64,000 bases of DNA from Linyphia triangularis (Eukaryota > Arthropoda > Arachnida > Araneae > Linyphiidae). A program made the position numbers and the translations under genes. Location: the NCBI GenBank assembly GCA_963978545.1, contig OZ021727.1:96237762-96301761 (forward strand). Direction: 5' to 3'. The notes under the pieces are model-generated. The model searched no databases and was not told where the DNA came from. It saw only the letters and a program-made list of their open reading frames with translations. Below are positions 46,735 to 59,906 of this stretch, in pieces (positions within the stretch are counted from its first letter, which is position 1; every line of letters begins with the position of its first letter).

Positions 46735-47410
46735 AGTAGGCTGGTGTCCGATCCGAGCGAAGAAGTTCTGGGATGAGACGATCATTAATCAGGTAGTTGG
46801 GGAGGAGCCTTCGATACGCTCCATTTAACCTCATTAGAACCCTGGTCATGTAGAGACGCGTTTTGTATACATCCCCTCTTCCTCCGATCGCTCCAGAAAT
46901 GTGTTCCAATACCAAAGAAAAGGCGCGGGGCGATTCTCTGCTTGACGCACAGAACAAAGGAACAATGATAGCAATGTTAAAAGTTTAAAGTTAGTCTTTG
47001 CTTTCTGAAATTATTCGTTCAGGACTCGGACAAAGTTTTAGATTATATATTCTTCTACTTCATATCTAATCAGCGAATGGAGATTTTTGTTGTATTGTCT
47101 TATAGTGCTATAAGAGTTTTTGTCTCAAATTGGTTCTTGTAAGTTGGTTGGTTGTTTTCAGATTATCTGGCGCCGTCAGCAACACGAGGGCTATAATGCG
47201 CCGAAACATTCGTCATTAGACAAACCAACATACATTTACAGACACCCATGCCTAACACGGGACTCGAACCCGCAACCTCGCGGTCTAGAAGCTAGCACGC
47301 TAACCACTACACCGTTTGGTCGGCTTGGTTCTTGTAAGAATAGCGGCATAATAAGTGGCAAATTGAAGAAGACGTAAGTTTTCAAAATGATTGTAATGGT
47401 ACCAGTTGTA
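46735..47410 (+). repeat. Left copy of an inverted paralogous pair (with SINE)
   Basis: Outside the SINE this matches the reverse complement of 53262-53895. Shared blocks include 'gaacatttaacctcattagaaccctgg'-type sequence near 46830, a run through 'gcgattctctgcttga', and 'gtcttatagtgctataagag'. About 150 bp present in the right copy is deleted here near 47057, and the SINE at 47144-47324 is extra. Open frames on one strand are conserved between the copies near 46740-46870, but I cannot name a protein. Confidence 0.8.
47144..47324 (-). mobile_element. tRNA-derived SINE, copy 2
   Basis: Minus-strand copy of the SINE at 2039-2216, with B box (47260-47270) and A box (47298-47309). It is flanked by a perfect 14-bp target duplication TTGGTTCTTGTAAG (47130-47143, 47325-47338). 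The inverted paralog holds a single copy of that target (53334-53347) and no SINE. Confidence 0.93.
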
Positions 47411-47683
47411 AATTAATGAAAACCCATATATTATATATATTTTGATTAAAACATTTTGGCACCAGGAAATAGTTTCAACAAATGATCGGTTAAAATGGGA
47501 TTTTATTAGTATTCCGAAGCGATTATAGAAGCATGTGTAATTGTAAAAGCGATCTTTTAGTGAGAATAACAGTCCCAAAATTTGTTAGTGACAAATGTCA
47601 TCGGCATCAAATCCTATTTGCCAAGTTTCAGATCGATTGGATTATTGCAAGTGAGTTAAATTGGCCTCCGCGGAACATTTCTA

Positions 47684-47722
47684 TAAGCAAAATATGCGGC
47701 AAACTACTTTTCAAAATTTAAT
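47684..47722 (+). repeat. Short inverted match to 49362-49402
   Basis: 'gcggcaaactacttttcaaa' here is found in reverse complement at 49362-49402. The AACTAGGGG family member starts directly after it. Confidence 0.7.
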
Positions 47723-47726
47723 CCTT

Positions 47727-48394
47727 AACTAGGGGTATGGAACATCGCACAATTTTTCAAATTCACCAAATAATACTGATCATTGCATTAAAATATGATA
47801 CGGGATGTTATTTACCATTTTCATATTTTCACTTATTTAAAGACCCACCTAATTGGCGAAGATATTCGATAGACATTACATTGTCCTTTCTTGTGCGGGA
47901 AACAGATACAAATCAATCGTTGGTGGGTGATGCTCAAGGGCAGAAAACTCTGTGTTAAAGTAATTCGTGATTATTTTTATCTTTTCCCCCTTTTAAAAAA
48001 ACTTTTTACGCTTTTATCGCATTTGTACGGGAATTTAGGTGGTGGGGAAGTTTAGAACACGTAAGAGACATTAGCAGAGAGATTTTAATCAAAATAGTTA
48101 GGGCTGTTTTTTAGAAATTATTGAAGAACGAGATTTTTTCATGATTTTTCATTATTTCAATCTTATGAGCATGCGCGATTTTGACGAAAACCTAAATGGC
48201 AGGACCCATGGCCACCGCCAACCCATGTACCAAATTTAAAGAGTGTAGGTCAATTTGTTCGGGAGTTATTCTGACCACGTGCACACAGACAGGCATTTCT
48301 TTTTCTATACCACTTTTTTTTTAAATCTGGGTGATCCAAAAAAAAAAAAAAAATTAATCGAATACTGTACTTTCATTACTCTATGTAAAGATAT
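47727..48394 (+). mobile_element. AACTAGGGG family, copy E
   Basis: The 5' end AACTAGGGGTATGGAACATC is intact. The core matches the other copies, and the 3' end is lost after 'ctttcattactctatg'. Non-coding. Confidence 0.75.
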
Positions 48395-50355
48395 GATACG
48401 CAGATTTGCCCGCCATCGACATACACAGCCAACCATTCACACACAAATTCGAAGTTATTATAAGGGATTTAAAAACGGATCTATTTTAACTTAATGTCAA
48501 AGCCAGAAACATATTTTGCCGTATTTCGAATAATTTCACGAGATTGAGTAGTTCTGATCGTTTCAAACTTAAATTCTATGAATACAGTTTAGATATAAGG
48601 TGAGTTAATAATAGCCAGGTAAGTTCAGATGGCTGCTTTCAAATGATGCTGATGGTGTTGGATTCCGATTCTTTTGGAAGTGAGCATAATTTATCAACAC
48701 ATCATTTAAATGTCTTTGATAAATCAATCTTAAAAGTAATTTACTAGATAATTTCAAATATTACAAAAGTGTTATTTCTAATACGGAAAAATCTTTTTAA
48801 AAAACGGTTAATTCTTTTAAAGGGGTGCAGTTACTTTTGAATTTTGAGTTTAACATACAACGCACCTTTTAAACAATTACATCCATACATTTCTAAACAT
48901 GTATTTGTTAAAATTGCATTCCAAACCTCTCATCACACGTACATTCCTTTAGTTTGAAGTTTTAATTTATTAAATTTCTTGTATTAACTTCCGACTTTGT
49001 GTGTATATTTATGTGTTTTGTTTGTCGATGGCAGGCAAATATTCGGAGGCCTAATTATGTGAGACTCTTTGACATCATCAAATCGGGCTGAAACTTAGCA
49101 GATAGATTCGATGTCGGTGACAATGCATTCTGTCCCATTTTGAAGGCTGTCACTGTCACTAAAAGATCATTTTTATGGAATGCTAATAAACCAACTTGCC
49201 GTCATCCAATCGCATTGAAATAGCATTAAACCAATCATTGAAGAAATTCTTTCCTGTTGACAAAATAATTTTAGTATTTATAATAAAATTGTTTTGATCA
49301 GAAGAAATAAAAGATACTTTTATCTGAGAGTGCATAAATTCACATTCATTTTGAATGAATAAATTTTGAAAAGTAGTTTGCCACATATTTTGCTGATAGA
49401 GATGGTGTTAGCATCTAAATTTAAATTTTTTAAACAAGCACACGCTGGCAGCAGAAACGGTGCTATGTTAATGAATATAAAAATTGACTTATGTATACAA
49501 AGGATTTATATTAAAAACTTTGTTTTTATGGGTTATATTATTTTTACAGTCAAAAACGATTTTTTGTGAAGTGTTAGTTGCAAAATCGCTTTTTACTTAA
49601 AGAGCGCAAAAGGCTTTTTTTCCTAGAAAATTTTATTTTTTAATAATATCTTTTGCGGAATAGGAAGGTTTATGTTCTTTAACTGGTAATTTCCAAATCT
49701 CCCTTTTTGCTTATACCAGCAAAGAAATTGTTTTTTGATGGATATGCATTTACAAGATGATTCACCCTAATGGCACTAATTGTAGCTGGTTGACTATAAA
49801 TTCATATTTGATCTAGTTAAAACAACAATTGCCTTTGAATATAATTTCAGAGTTTTGAAGAATGATTTCAGCTAGCCTTCGTCAAGTCTAACAAGCAAAT
49901 CTATCACAACGTTCTTACGCAGCTCGGTAAACCTTCTACTCGAGGTGATGTGTCAAAATTGGAAATGGACTGTTCCACAGGTTTTCTCGGTAGTCAATTT
50001 TATAAATGATCCAAAGTGGACAACTTACAATAGTATTTACCTTTCATAATTCAATGTCAAGTGCAAGTCATTACTCCAGTCAACACACCTAAAAATCTAA
50101 AATCCTTTTGTTGTGGAAATTCACGCTTCAAATAACCGCTGGTGAGAAAACGGAATCGTTAATCTTAAAATAAATATCCATACCCCCTGGTCCCGAATGG
50201 TGTTAAAGGGTAAACACCATATAGGACAATGGAATTTTCTTTGGTTTACTTTTTCTTTTGAATCCGATAGGGAGAAGAAAGGGTTAAAGAGAGAGCAAGC
50301 TGTTTGCGTAAATTAAAGAACTTTAGGCTGAAAATGTTACTGGATTTGATATTAC
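48395..50355. other. Unassigned AT-rich stretch
   Basis: Contains the inverted match 49362-49402 to 47684-47722. No gene or element end is supported. Confidence 0.4.
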
Positions 50356-50751
50356 CAGGGCTCACACTCAAATCACAGAATGAAAATCACTGGCTTTTCA
50401 ATGACTTTTATGGATCTAAATAATGTTTTTAATGACCTTTGAAAATTTGTTTTCGTGCATCATGTCGATATATAAATTTTTAATAGAATATATTATACCA
50501 GAAAATTTACAAGTTGGCGCATGCGTAATAAAATATGTCACAGAATTCTGATAACAGTGCGGACAAGTGGTGGTCACGCGGGGATAGCAAGTCTGAGTAG
50601 TACTATTATAAAATTTGCGGTTGGCACAACAGAAGCAAAAATAAAGGACTTATAAGGACTTTTAAGCACCTCTAAGCATTTTCAAGGCCTTGAAAACAAG
50701 TTCAAAAATATTAAGCTCTTTTAATAACTTTCAATGACCGTGGAAACTCTG
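50356..50751. mobile_element. Small hAT-like element with 5-bp direct repeats
   Basis: The left end CAGGGCTCACACTC and the inward-read right end CAGAGTTTCCACGGTC are weakly alike. The subterminal sequence (tttcaatgac, aaggacttttaagc) is of the kind found in hAT MITEs. ATTAC flanks both sides directly (50351-50355, 50752-50756). hAT usually makes 8-bp duplicates, so the class is uncertain. Confidence 0.5.
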
Positions 50752-53261
50752 ATTACGTTAAAATGGAAGATTATATTAGAAAAAGATTCCAACTTTCGTA
50801 GTCAGCAGTTAAGAGATTCAAAAGAATAATTCCTGCGATTATTAACATCCTAATCAATTATGGATTCAAAATTAAACCTTATCAATTATGGATTACTAAA
50901 AATGAAAATCAAATATTGAATTGTGTAGCTGAACTTATGGAAAATATAAACTTTCTTTATTTTTATTTTTCACATTTCTTATATATTATATTTATAAGAT
51001 CAAATTGCTTTTTCCAGAGAAAAGCAAAATAAATTTATTGATTTTGATAAATATTTTGGTAATCTTTGCGGAAAAAAATCCTCCCTTTTAGAGGGCCTCA
51101 TGAGTCGATTTCTTTTAATATTATTTTAGAGTATTCTTTACCATATAATGCTTATGTAAGTGTTTACTGATAGAATTAAAGCGTTAACAAAATTAAAATC
51201 GGAAAAAATACAAATTCAAAGTTGTGTCGGCTAAGAATATTTAATCTCTTTTAAGGCATCTATGTAGAATCCAATAATAAATTTAGACGTTATCAAGCGC
51301 AAAAACTACACTAGGACATTGATGCGCCAAAACAACGTGAATCGTACAAAGTCTGGAAATGGTGTGTCTTTCAGGGGTTTCCACTTTTTTTTACTCTGAA
51401 AAGTTCTGCTTGTTCTACATTTTTTTTTTTTTAATTAGACTTTATAGGCCTTTATCAAACTAAACTTACCTGTAGCCCATAAAAAAAAATAATCTAACTC
51501 CACCATTGTTCTGTGCACACATTAGTACACCATTATATTTTTATTCAACTATTTTTGTAGTTGAAAACAAAGCTATGAATGTTTTCCTCTTTTTGACATT
51601 TTGACTGTTTTCACCCCTGGTCTTTGAAGAGGAAAATGTCGCGCATTTACGCATCAAGAAGGAGAAAATCCGAAAAACTCTCTGACAATCAACGCACTAC
51701 TATCTGTCTACTAATTAATTTTTGTAAGACAATTTTGGTAAAAATCATTTGAGAGAAAGCATACACTTTTTACAAAATGATACTTGTTCTGAACAGATAT
51801 TGTAAGAAATTCTTTCAATTGTCTGTCAAATAAATCGAATTTTAAAACTCAACAAAACTGCACATTATGAAACATTAAAATACAGTTGTCTTAAAAACAC
51901 GAAGCGTCATCGTCCGTATCCGTAGTTGGGTTGTCCATCAATAAACACAATATTTGAAGTTTAAAAATACTGTTTAATATGTACATTGTACATACTTAAA
52001 GGAAGAGCCTTTTTTTTTACAAAGACAACTTATCAGTTAAGAATTTAACTTATTAAATTGTGCTATTAAAGAAAAAGTGACCTTCTATTGTTGGTGAAAT
52101 TAAACTTCCTTTACCGTCTTAATTATCATTTAAAACAAATTAATCGAAAATATATAACTTCAATTTTTAAAGCAAATTATTAATTGTTTAAAATATAAAT
52201 TTCTGTTCGAGTTTGAAATCCCTCGTTGAGATCTTACGATGAATCAAAGTAGGTACGTAATGATATGTAGTATAACTAAGTATTGTGTCTTTTAATTGAC
52301 TAATTATAACTATATATTAGGATGGTCTATGTAAGGCTTCAAAAACGAAATTTCATCTGATTTTAACTCTCACCCCTTCATTCCTTTCGTTTTGGTCTAT
52401 CTTGACAGTGTGCCAAATTTCATTTCAATAATATATTAACCCGTGTCGCAAATAGCCTGAAGTTGTTAAAAGATTACTAAAATTGAAATTGTTTGAAAAA
52501 AAAAAAATATCAAATTTCTTCGGCTTCAATTTCATACCCCCGAATATTTTTTCTTTTGACCTATTTTTGCAGAGAACCAAGTTTTATTATGATAAATTAG
52601 TATTAACCCTGCTAAATTGATATTGAAGTTTGTAAAAATAAAAACAGAATTGACAAAAATGAACGAACATATTCTAAAAGTTTTATTTCCTAAATTTAAA
52701 AAAGTTGCAAAATATTGATACAATTCAACTAACAAAATCTAACATTTAAACAACAAAAATGTCAGATTTTTAGCGGTATTTTTTTTTTTTTTTTAGTAAT
52801 GCCTCATATTTTACAATATGTGTAGTACTGCTTGCAGTGATCGTCCACACGTTGATCGTTGCTGCACACATTAATCACTTTTCATTTACAAAAATGACCA
52901 CAATAATATTTTTTATAGTCAAAGGTAAAAAATGGGGGTAAGAATACAAAATTTGTAAGTTGGAAAATAAGGAACACCCTGCGCTGTACAGTAAAATGCA
53001 GTTATGTGATGCGAACTTCCATTTTCCTTACGGCACAGCTTAATCTCTTTAAATTTTCAAAAAATTGCTTACAATAATATTTTTATTGCCAAAGGGAAAA
53101 GAATTGGAGGGTGAGGAAAAAAGAAATCTGAAAGTTAAAAAAATAAGGACCACATATATGCCGTAGTCCCTTATTACAAATTTTTCTGTTACACTTTCTA
53201 GGCCATTTTGTTGCGATTTAATTGCAAAATCTGAAATATGATAAGAATAGCTATTTGATAT
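50752..53261. other. Unassigned AT-rich stretch
   Basis: No coding, RNA or repeat feature supported, apart from poly-T/A tracts near 51420 and 52780. Confidence 0.4.
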
Positions 53262-53895
53262 GCATACAACTGATACCATTACAATCACTTTGAAAACTTA
53301 CGTCTTCAATTTTCCACTTATTTTGACGCTATCCTTACAAGAACCAAATTGAGACACAAACTCTTATAGCACTATAAGACAATAAAAAAAAAAAACTCCA
53401 TTCGCTAATTAGATATAAAGTCACAGAAATTTACGGATTGAGATAGAGCATGTAAAATATGTTATGTTTCAATTCTTCGTCTTTCTGAAAAAGGTAAAGA
53501 AGTCCAACAAAGAGGCAAATGAGTTGAACTGCCGACCGCTGAACTTTTTTAATTGGAAGGTCCTTGTAAAGAAACTTATTTTTAAAATCTAAAACTTTGT
53601 CCAAACCCTGAACAAATAAGTACAGAAAGCTAAGACGAACTTTTAAGATTGCTACTCTTTGTCCTATGTTATGTGCGGTCAAGCAGAGAATCGAGTAGCT
53701 CCTTTCTTTTTGTATTGAAAAGTAAGCACAGTCCTGGAGCGATCGCAGAAAAGGGACCGTACACAAAGTGCATTTCAACGTGACCAGGGTTCTAATGAGG
53801 TTAAATGGAGCGTATCGAAAAATCCTCCCCAACTACATGATTAACGATCGTCTCAACCCAGAACTTCTTCCCTCGGATACAGAACCGTAGTTGCT
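53262..53895 (-). repeat. Right copy of the inverted paralogous pair (empty site)
   Basis: Reverse complement of 46735-47410, without the SINE and with about 150 bp that the left copy lacks. An open frame of 133 codons runs on the minus strand (53431-53832), including SAVQLICLFVGLLYLFQ. On the plus strand 53771-53882 reads TRVLMRLNGAYRKILPNYM, and the left copy has a near-identical reading on its opposite strand. Neither is recognised. The conserved reading may be the true sense of a decayed gene or repeat. Confidence 0.65.
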
Positions 53896-56519
53896 TGCTG
53901 GTAGTGAAGGACACAATAGTCCCTTGACAATAGGTCCTTTATGGTGCAAGGAAACCTAGGGGCATGCCACACCTATACAACATGCCACTAATGACTAATG
54001 ATGGACTTAGCTGGGGATTTTTGTGTACACGCATCTTGTCAAGTACTTAGCAGTGACGTTTCTTTCATTTATGAGACGCCGACTTAATAAGTGGATGATT
54101 CAACACAAAATACTATTGTAGGTTATAAAATCTGTCCATGATGGATGATTTATAAAATTATCACCCGAAAGAAATCTCGGTACGTTAGGTAACGCAGGAT
54201 TTAACATTTCGAATGCCTCATTTCATGCTTCAAGAAAAATTGTTTGAAAACCTTTTAATACGCAATTCATGATTTATGCTGTTAAAATTTCTTATTAAGA
54301 AACAATGTTTTGTTTGTGTGCTGCACGTAAATTTATTTCCTTAGAGTTTAATTCTCTGTGGTTATTAGTAAGTTCTTTTTATCAATCTGTCTTTTAATAT
54401 TTGCGCTTTTATTTCATAATTATGATTGCTGCCCTTAACTGTTTATTATTTAAAAAAAATTAAAAAGTATCTTTTATGTAAGGATTATTTATTTTTAAAT
54501 ATATTACTTTACTTTTACATTTAAAATGACGAAAAAAATTGTTTTTTTTATCAAAATTTTCAGGGTTGATATTTTGGAATTTTTAATTTAATTACTTCTT
54601 CTGAATATTTTTTAATTCTCGCAAGTGTTCATACTTTACAAATCCAGAAATTGGTTTAAGAACATTTTTTTATTTTTCCATTTTTATTTTATTATATAAA
54701 TATAAAGCAAAGATGGTTTGTTAATAGCTATAGTATAATGAAGTATATTATGTTTTGACCATCTAAATGATTTTATATTTGTTTAAATGCCATCTTATCA
54801 TTTTAAATCCTTAGCCGACCTAACCCGCCTTGTAGAAAAATTTCCAGCTAGACGCCTTCTGGTCGGATAGTGGAGTGTAGGGATATTTCAAAGTGTGATG
54901 AGTGGCCCCCGGTCGCCCCCTTACTGAAGCATGAAGCTCCTTCACAATAGGCTTTTGTGGTGTGTGGAACGGGCTAATGATGGGTTTAGAGTTCAAACTG
55001 CCCCACCCTTTTGAAACTGAGTTAAAGGATTAGATAATAGTGTATTTTTACTTTTTGCAAATGAAGGATGAGTATAAATATTTTGATTTAGAGCAGTTTT
55101 TTGTGCTATATTGAATTTAAATGTTTGTAAATAACGATTGTTTTTCTTTTATTTTTCATATTTAAAAATTTTATACACACATTTTGTTACTCTTCAGATG
55201 CAATTTTTGCAAGCATCATTCACAATATAAGGGTTAATAAAATTCAATAAATATGAAACTGTAACTATTACTCCAAAATGTAAAAAACCTCACTGATAGA
55301 ACACGCAATGTCTTGGTAAAAAGTTACATCCTAGTGGTAATATTTAGAAAGCATTTAATGGTATTGATCGGATAGGCTTCATATCTAAAGCATTACATTT
55401 TTTTAACAGAAATACTTCTTAGTAGTAATTTTTTTCGATAATATTCTAAAATGTAATACTTTTGGATACTTAAATTTTACTTTTAATTTGTTATATTACA
55501 TCCTAGTTTTATGTATACGTATTACTCATTTCCAATTTTAAATTCCAAATAAATGCACCAAAATTAAAAAAAGTAACGCCAATCCTTAGGAGCATATTAT
55601 ATTTGTTATTCAAATTGTAGTAAAATAGAAACACGCGGACAATTTAGCATAACAACTCTTATTAAATAAAATGTCTTAATAGTAATAAAATCTGTGACGC
55701 AATACAACTCCTACTAGTAAATCAATATATCCAAAAAGATTCTAGCTATAGACTCCTTGTATTATATTACATTTCCCTGCATATGTTTCTATTACATATA
55801 CATCGCTCATAAGAAAAAGTGCCCATTCTATAAACATTCTTTTGCCCTACTAAAGTATTAGGCTTATGACAATTGAAAACGCAATACATCTATCCATTTC
55901 TAAGTATAATATCGGACATGTTAATTTGATTTTCCATGCAAATATGTTGCACACGGAAACCGTATACACAAGTTTAGACAGCATAATCTTATTTAGTTGA
56001 GTAAGTAAAAATCGGGTGACTTTTCCGAGTTTAATTTGTAACCGGGGGACCGTTTTGTCACCTAATGAAGAGACCTTATAAAGTGCTTTGAAGAACAATC
56101 ATGCCATAATTTTTCTTTTTAATTAGATGCAAGAACTTTCTTTTAAAATATAGGGAAGCTTCTCCAAATGAACCAATATTATTTTAAACCGAATATTTTA
56201 GTGGCTGAAAAATAGGCAGCAAATAGAAATATATATATAAACATTGGAAGTAAATACCATTTTGATAGCAAAATGTTATATAAATATGTAAAATTTAAGT
56301 TGATTTTTCTTCAAAACTAAAGGAAGAAAATTAATACAATATAGAAATAAAATCGAAGGTAAACTGAAAAATGCAATGAAATGATTAATTGACAACTTCA
56401 ACATGTTCCACTTGATAACGAATCAAAATCTATTTTTTATGAATGGTAATCGACCTCATTAATTTTTAAAGTTTATAAAAAAAAAATATTGTTTTGAAAT
56501 ATCTGTTAACACATTTTTC
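53896..56519. other. Unassigned AT-rich stretch
   Basis: Two GC-richer patches (53890-54015 and 54810-55030) share a diverged block around 'caataggtcctttatggtg' and 'caataggcttttgtggtg', suggesting a short dispersed repeat. Nothing else is recognised. Confidence 0.4.
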
Positions 56520-56738
56520 GGTCTGATGGGATTTTTCCCGTTGGTAGGGATTTCTTTTGGTTGATAGGGATTTTGGCCTTTCGGGATTTTGGCTTGTCGG
56601 GATTTCGTCCCATTCGGGATTTTGGTCGTTCGGTATTCCGTCCCATTCGGGATTGTGGCCTGTCGGGATTTCGGCTTTCGGGATTGTGGCTTGTCGGGAT
56701 TTCGGCTTTCAGGATTTCGTCCTAGACCCCCTGCGAGT
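56520..56738 (+). repeat. 16-bp minisatellite, third locus
   Basis: About twelve units of the TTGTCGGGATTTCGGC type, grading on the left into GGTAGGGATTT repeats as at 2700-2745. It ends GTCCTAGACCCCC. The 2.6-kb arm that flanks the other two arrays is not evident here beyond the immediate border. Confidence 0.85.
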
Positions 56739-58207
56739 CTGTACCCCTTGTGTGGTTCTCAAATTACAAAATTCCCGAGTTTCGTGTTTTGACACGGTTT
56801 TCTGATCTATGAGTGGGAGGCAGGCTCGTAGCCAAGGGTTAGGATAAGGAGATCCCCAACCGAAATAAAAGTTAATCTCATTAGACCAAAGACCCAATAT
56901 TAATGTTACGCATCGATATTTTTTATTTTGTTACTAGGCTCATAAAGTTTAATGCTGTAAGTCACACTAGAATTTATTGCTGAAAGAATGGATTTGAAAT
57001 CCACAACTACGATATCTTTATGCACATCTGTGTTTGAAAAAATAAGTTGAATGAAAGTAAATAATTTATTTCACACAAAAAATAGGATGGTCTTGTGGAA
57101 AGAGAGAAGACCTCACTCTAAAGAAGAATCCTTTTGTTTCTGAAAACTGAAAGTGTTCCTCTGAAAGTAATTTCCAATGTAGCTGTAACTGACTATTCAA
57201 ATTTTTCTACAAATCTGGTCGAAAAGAGTGAGTAAAATTTTTACATCAGATAGCATTGCGCAATCTTTCTCTTGATAAGATGCCAATTTGTTTTACTGTA
57301 ATAGCGTTAGGATACCCCTTAAAATTTATTTGATATAAAAAATAACGCACATAAGTAAATTACAAAAATAAAAGCCTAATTCATAATTAAAAAAAAAAAA
57401 AAAAAACTTGAATAATCGTACTGTAGTATTATTGCAATTCCACAGAATATTGTAAGAACCCACAATTCCGATTAAAACTCTAACCTTGCCCTCTTCAAAG
57501 GATGTTAGTTTCCCCAGACTGTGCTTGGGGGAACAAAATGTCCCCTTACTTTGGACGACCTTGAATTTGAAACCTAAAGAGATAAGACAGAAAATTCTAT
57601 AATGTGATGAGGGCCATTCCTTCCCTTTCACGTGACATCCTGGTTTTTTGTCATAACATGAGTTTCAAATTACCAAGACACCTCCTGGTCCTGGGATTTG
57701 CAAGGATATGGTCAATTTTACTTTGAAGTCAGGGATCGGACGTTTATCTTTAGTGTCTTCAACTTGTACGACTGCGAAAGAATTTTCACCAATAAATAAC
57801 AACGGTAAGTTTTTTGTTTTAAATTTTACTCTTTATTTAGTAAAATGTATGAGTCAACAATAGGTTTTTGTTTTGATATCTACTCTTTGTCTCGAAAAAT
57901 AACTGAGTATTTAAATTTCGTCCAAATAATCAGAAGTGTTGATTTGTCCTACCTCTCCCACTGATATATGATATCGTATGCAATCATTAACGTAACTCTC
58001 CGATACGATTAATAGAAGAGTTTTTATAAAGACAACAAAACATTCCTTATAAAAATAAATGGTTTTACTAGAATTGGGTTTATCCTTTTATTGGGTAGTA
58101 AAAATAAAAGAGAGAGGATATAATTTTAGAAAAAATTCTGTAATAAATTAGTAAATGTACAGTACTGAAAAAAATTTTGAGTGAAGGATATTCTGTGGCA
58201 GTATAAC
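56739..58207. other. Unassigned stretch
   Basis: No supported gene. 57420-57640 is slightly GC-richer but has no recognised feature. Confidence 0.4.
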
Positions 58208-58714
58208 CAGGCCCGTGCTAGGCCGCCGGGACACCGGGACGTATCCCGGTGCGCCCTCCAGCCAGGAAATTTTGCCGCCCTCCTGTTCCGAAACTCACTA
58301 GTTTTACGACGAGGCATATCGTTGATATTATTGGCCGGGTTGAGTGTTGCGACTGTAGGCTACTACTGAATGGATAGGCGCGTTTCGTTGGCCCCGTCTA
58401 CAAAAGCAATCATTTTTTAATATACACCAAACTTTAGTGCTCAATTAGTGTTTTCAGAATCCACCATTAAAAAAATTAGTGCGTCAATATTTACCGAGAA
58501 ATATAAAGAAATGCGTGGAAGGGGCCAACGAAACGCTAGTCCTGCCCACAAACGCGCTAATTTTTTAATTTACACCAAATTTTAGTGCTCAATTAGTGCT
58601 TTCAGAATCCATCATCCAAAAAATTAGTGCGTCCTTACTTTTCATAAAATTCAAGGTTAATTGAGGGTAGGCAGGCAAACTGCTGGCCCCACCCACAAAA
58701 GCAATCATCATTCA

Positions 58715-58961
58715 TGTCGTATACACAGTGGAGATGAGTCAGTATCGACTGCAGCACCTATCGACTGCAGCGCCACTGGGTATAAAACAGCAAGACTTGA
58801 GAGGAGCGAGAGGATTCTGCCCTAGGCCGCCATCACGATCTTCTAGTGAAGGCTTAACAGTCTTCTTTTGTAATTTAACGAATATGAAATGATGAAATTA
58901 AATAACTTTAAGCAACAAAACTGCATCGTTCCTATTTTCCCCTAGATTACCGACCACAACA
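58715..58961 (+). repeat. gypsy-2 5' LTR
   Basis: 247 bp. A 17-bp direct duplication (TATCGACTGCAGCACC type) lies upstream of a TATA box (TATAAAA, 58791-58797), the likely core promoter. TGGGGTCTCAGCCGG follows the LTR and is the presumed primer site; the tRNA is not identified. Confidence 0.9.
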
Positions 58962-59070
58962 TGGGGTCTCAGCCGGTTCTGAATCCTGAATTTTCGCTAC
59001 ATTCACTAGTTGAGTTCAAATAAAACACTCAACCTATGAAACTTATATTCGATGCAAATCATCACAGTAC

Positions 59071-59310
59071 GGGCAAACAACACCCGGAAGGCCCATACCA
59101 GCGCCTCTCAAACTTCTCCACTACAAGAAAAATTGGGCAAACAAAGCCCAGCAGGCCCATCACAGCGCCTCTCCCACCACGGGTAAACAACACCCGGAAG
59201 GCCCATACCAGCGCCTCTCAAACTTCTCCACTACAAGAAAAATTGGGCAAACAAAACCCAGCAGGCCCATCACAGCGCCTCTTCCACCACGGGCAAAACA
59301 AACCCGAACG
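59071..59310 (+). repeat. 110-bp tandem repeat in the gypsy-2 leader
   Basis: 'acaacacccggaaggcccat' recurs at a 110-bp interval (units at about 59071 and 59181, with a partial third at 59291). Each unit contains a diverged half-unit. An open frame (59036-59521) runs through the repeats, rich in Pro, Ser and Thr, but it is probably incidental. Confidence 0.8.
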
Positions 59311-59906
59311 GCCCATATCAGTGCCTCTCACGCAAGTCATCCCAGAGGAGAAAATTGACTTTCCACTGCCTAACGCAACGAGCCAACACCACCGCTCCAC
59401 AGACACCGCTCCAGAAAATCATCCCTACAGCGCCCCGAAAGCAAGCCGTACAGCGAAGAGTTCACCTCACAGGAAAGCCATCCGGAGTTTTCTCGTCCCC
59501 TTCGATCTTCAACCCTTCTGAAATACCGGAGTTTGTTCCCTCTTCATCCTCTTCAGCTGCAAACCAGTTCCAACCTTTCCTGTCACACACTGGGAGATTC
59601 AACGGGGACCAACACAACGTCCCCTTCCCAACAAGCAACGCAGCAAAACCAACATCACAAGTGTTTCATCACATTTGTGCCATCGATTGTGCTCTAAAAA
59701 GTGTCATCGCGTGTGTGCAAAATAATGCATGTGATCTTCAAATCACGTAAGTGTTTTCCTACTACAATGTGCGCGATTTTGTGCCAGTGTTTCAAAGTTC
59801 TTTAACCGTCATCAATGTCAGAGAAAAAAATTAAATGGAAATCTTGTCCTTGTTCAACGTGTAGCAGATATCCAGGTAGGATTTAAAATTACCATTGTTT
59901 ACAAAA

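Noticed and set aside
53431..53832. A real 133-residue host protein
   Set aside because: The inverted paralog has a deletion and stops in this frame, and no family is recognised; kept only as a description of the repeat.
59036..59521. 161-codon Pro/Ser/Thr-rich leader protein
   Set aside because: It coincides with the 110-bp tandem repeat in an LTR-element leader and resembles no Gag.
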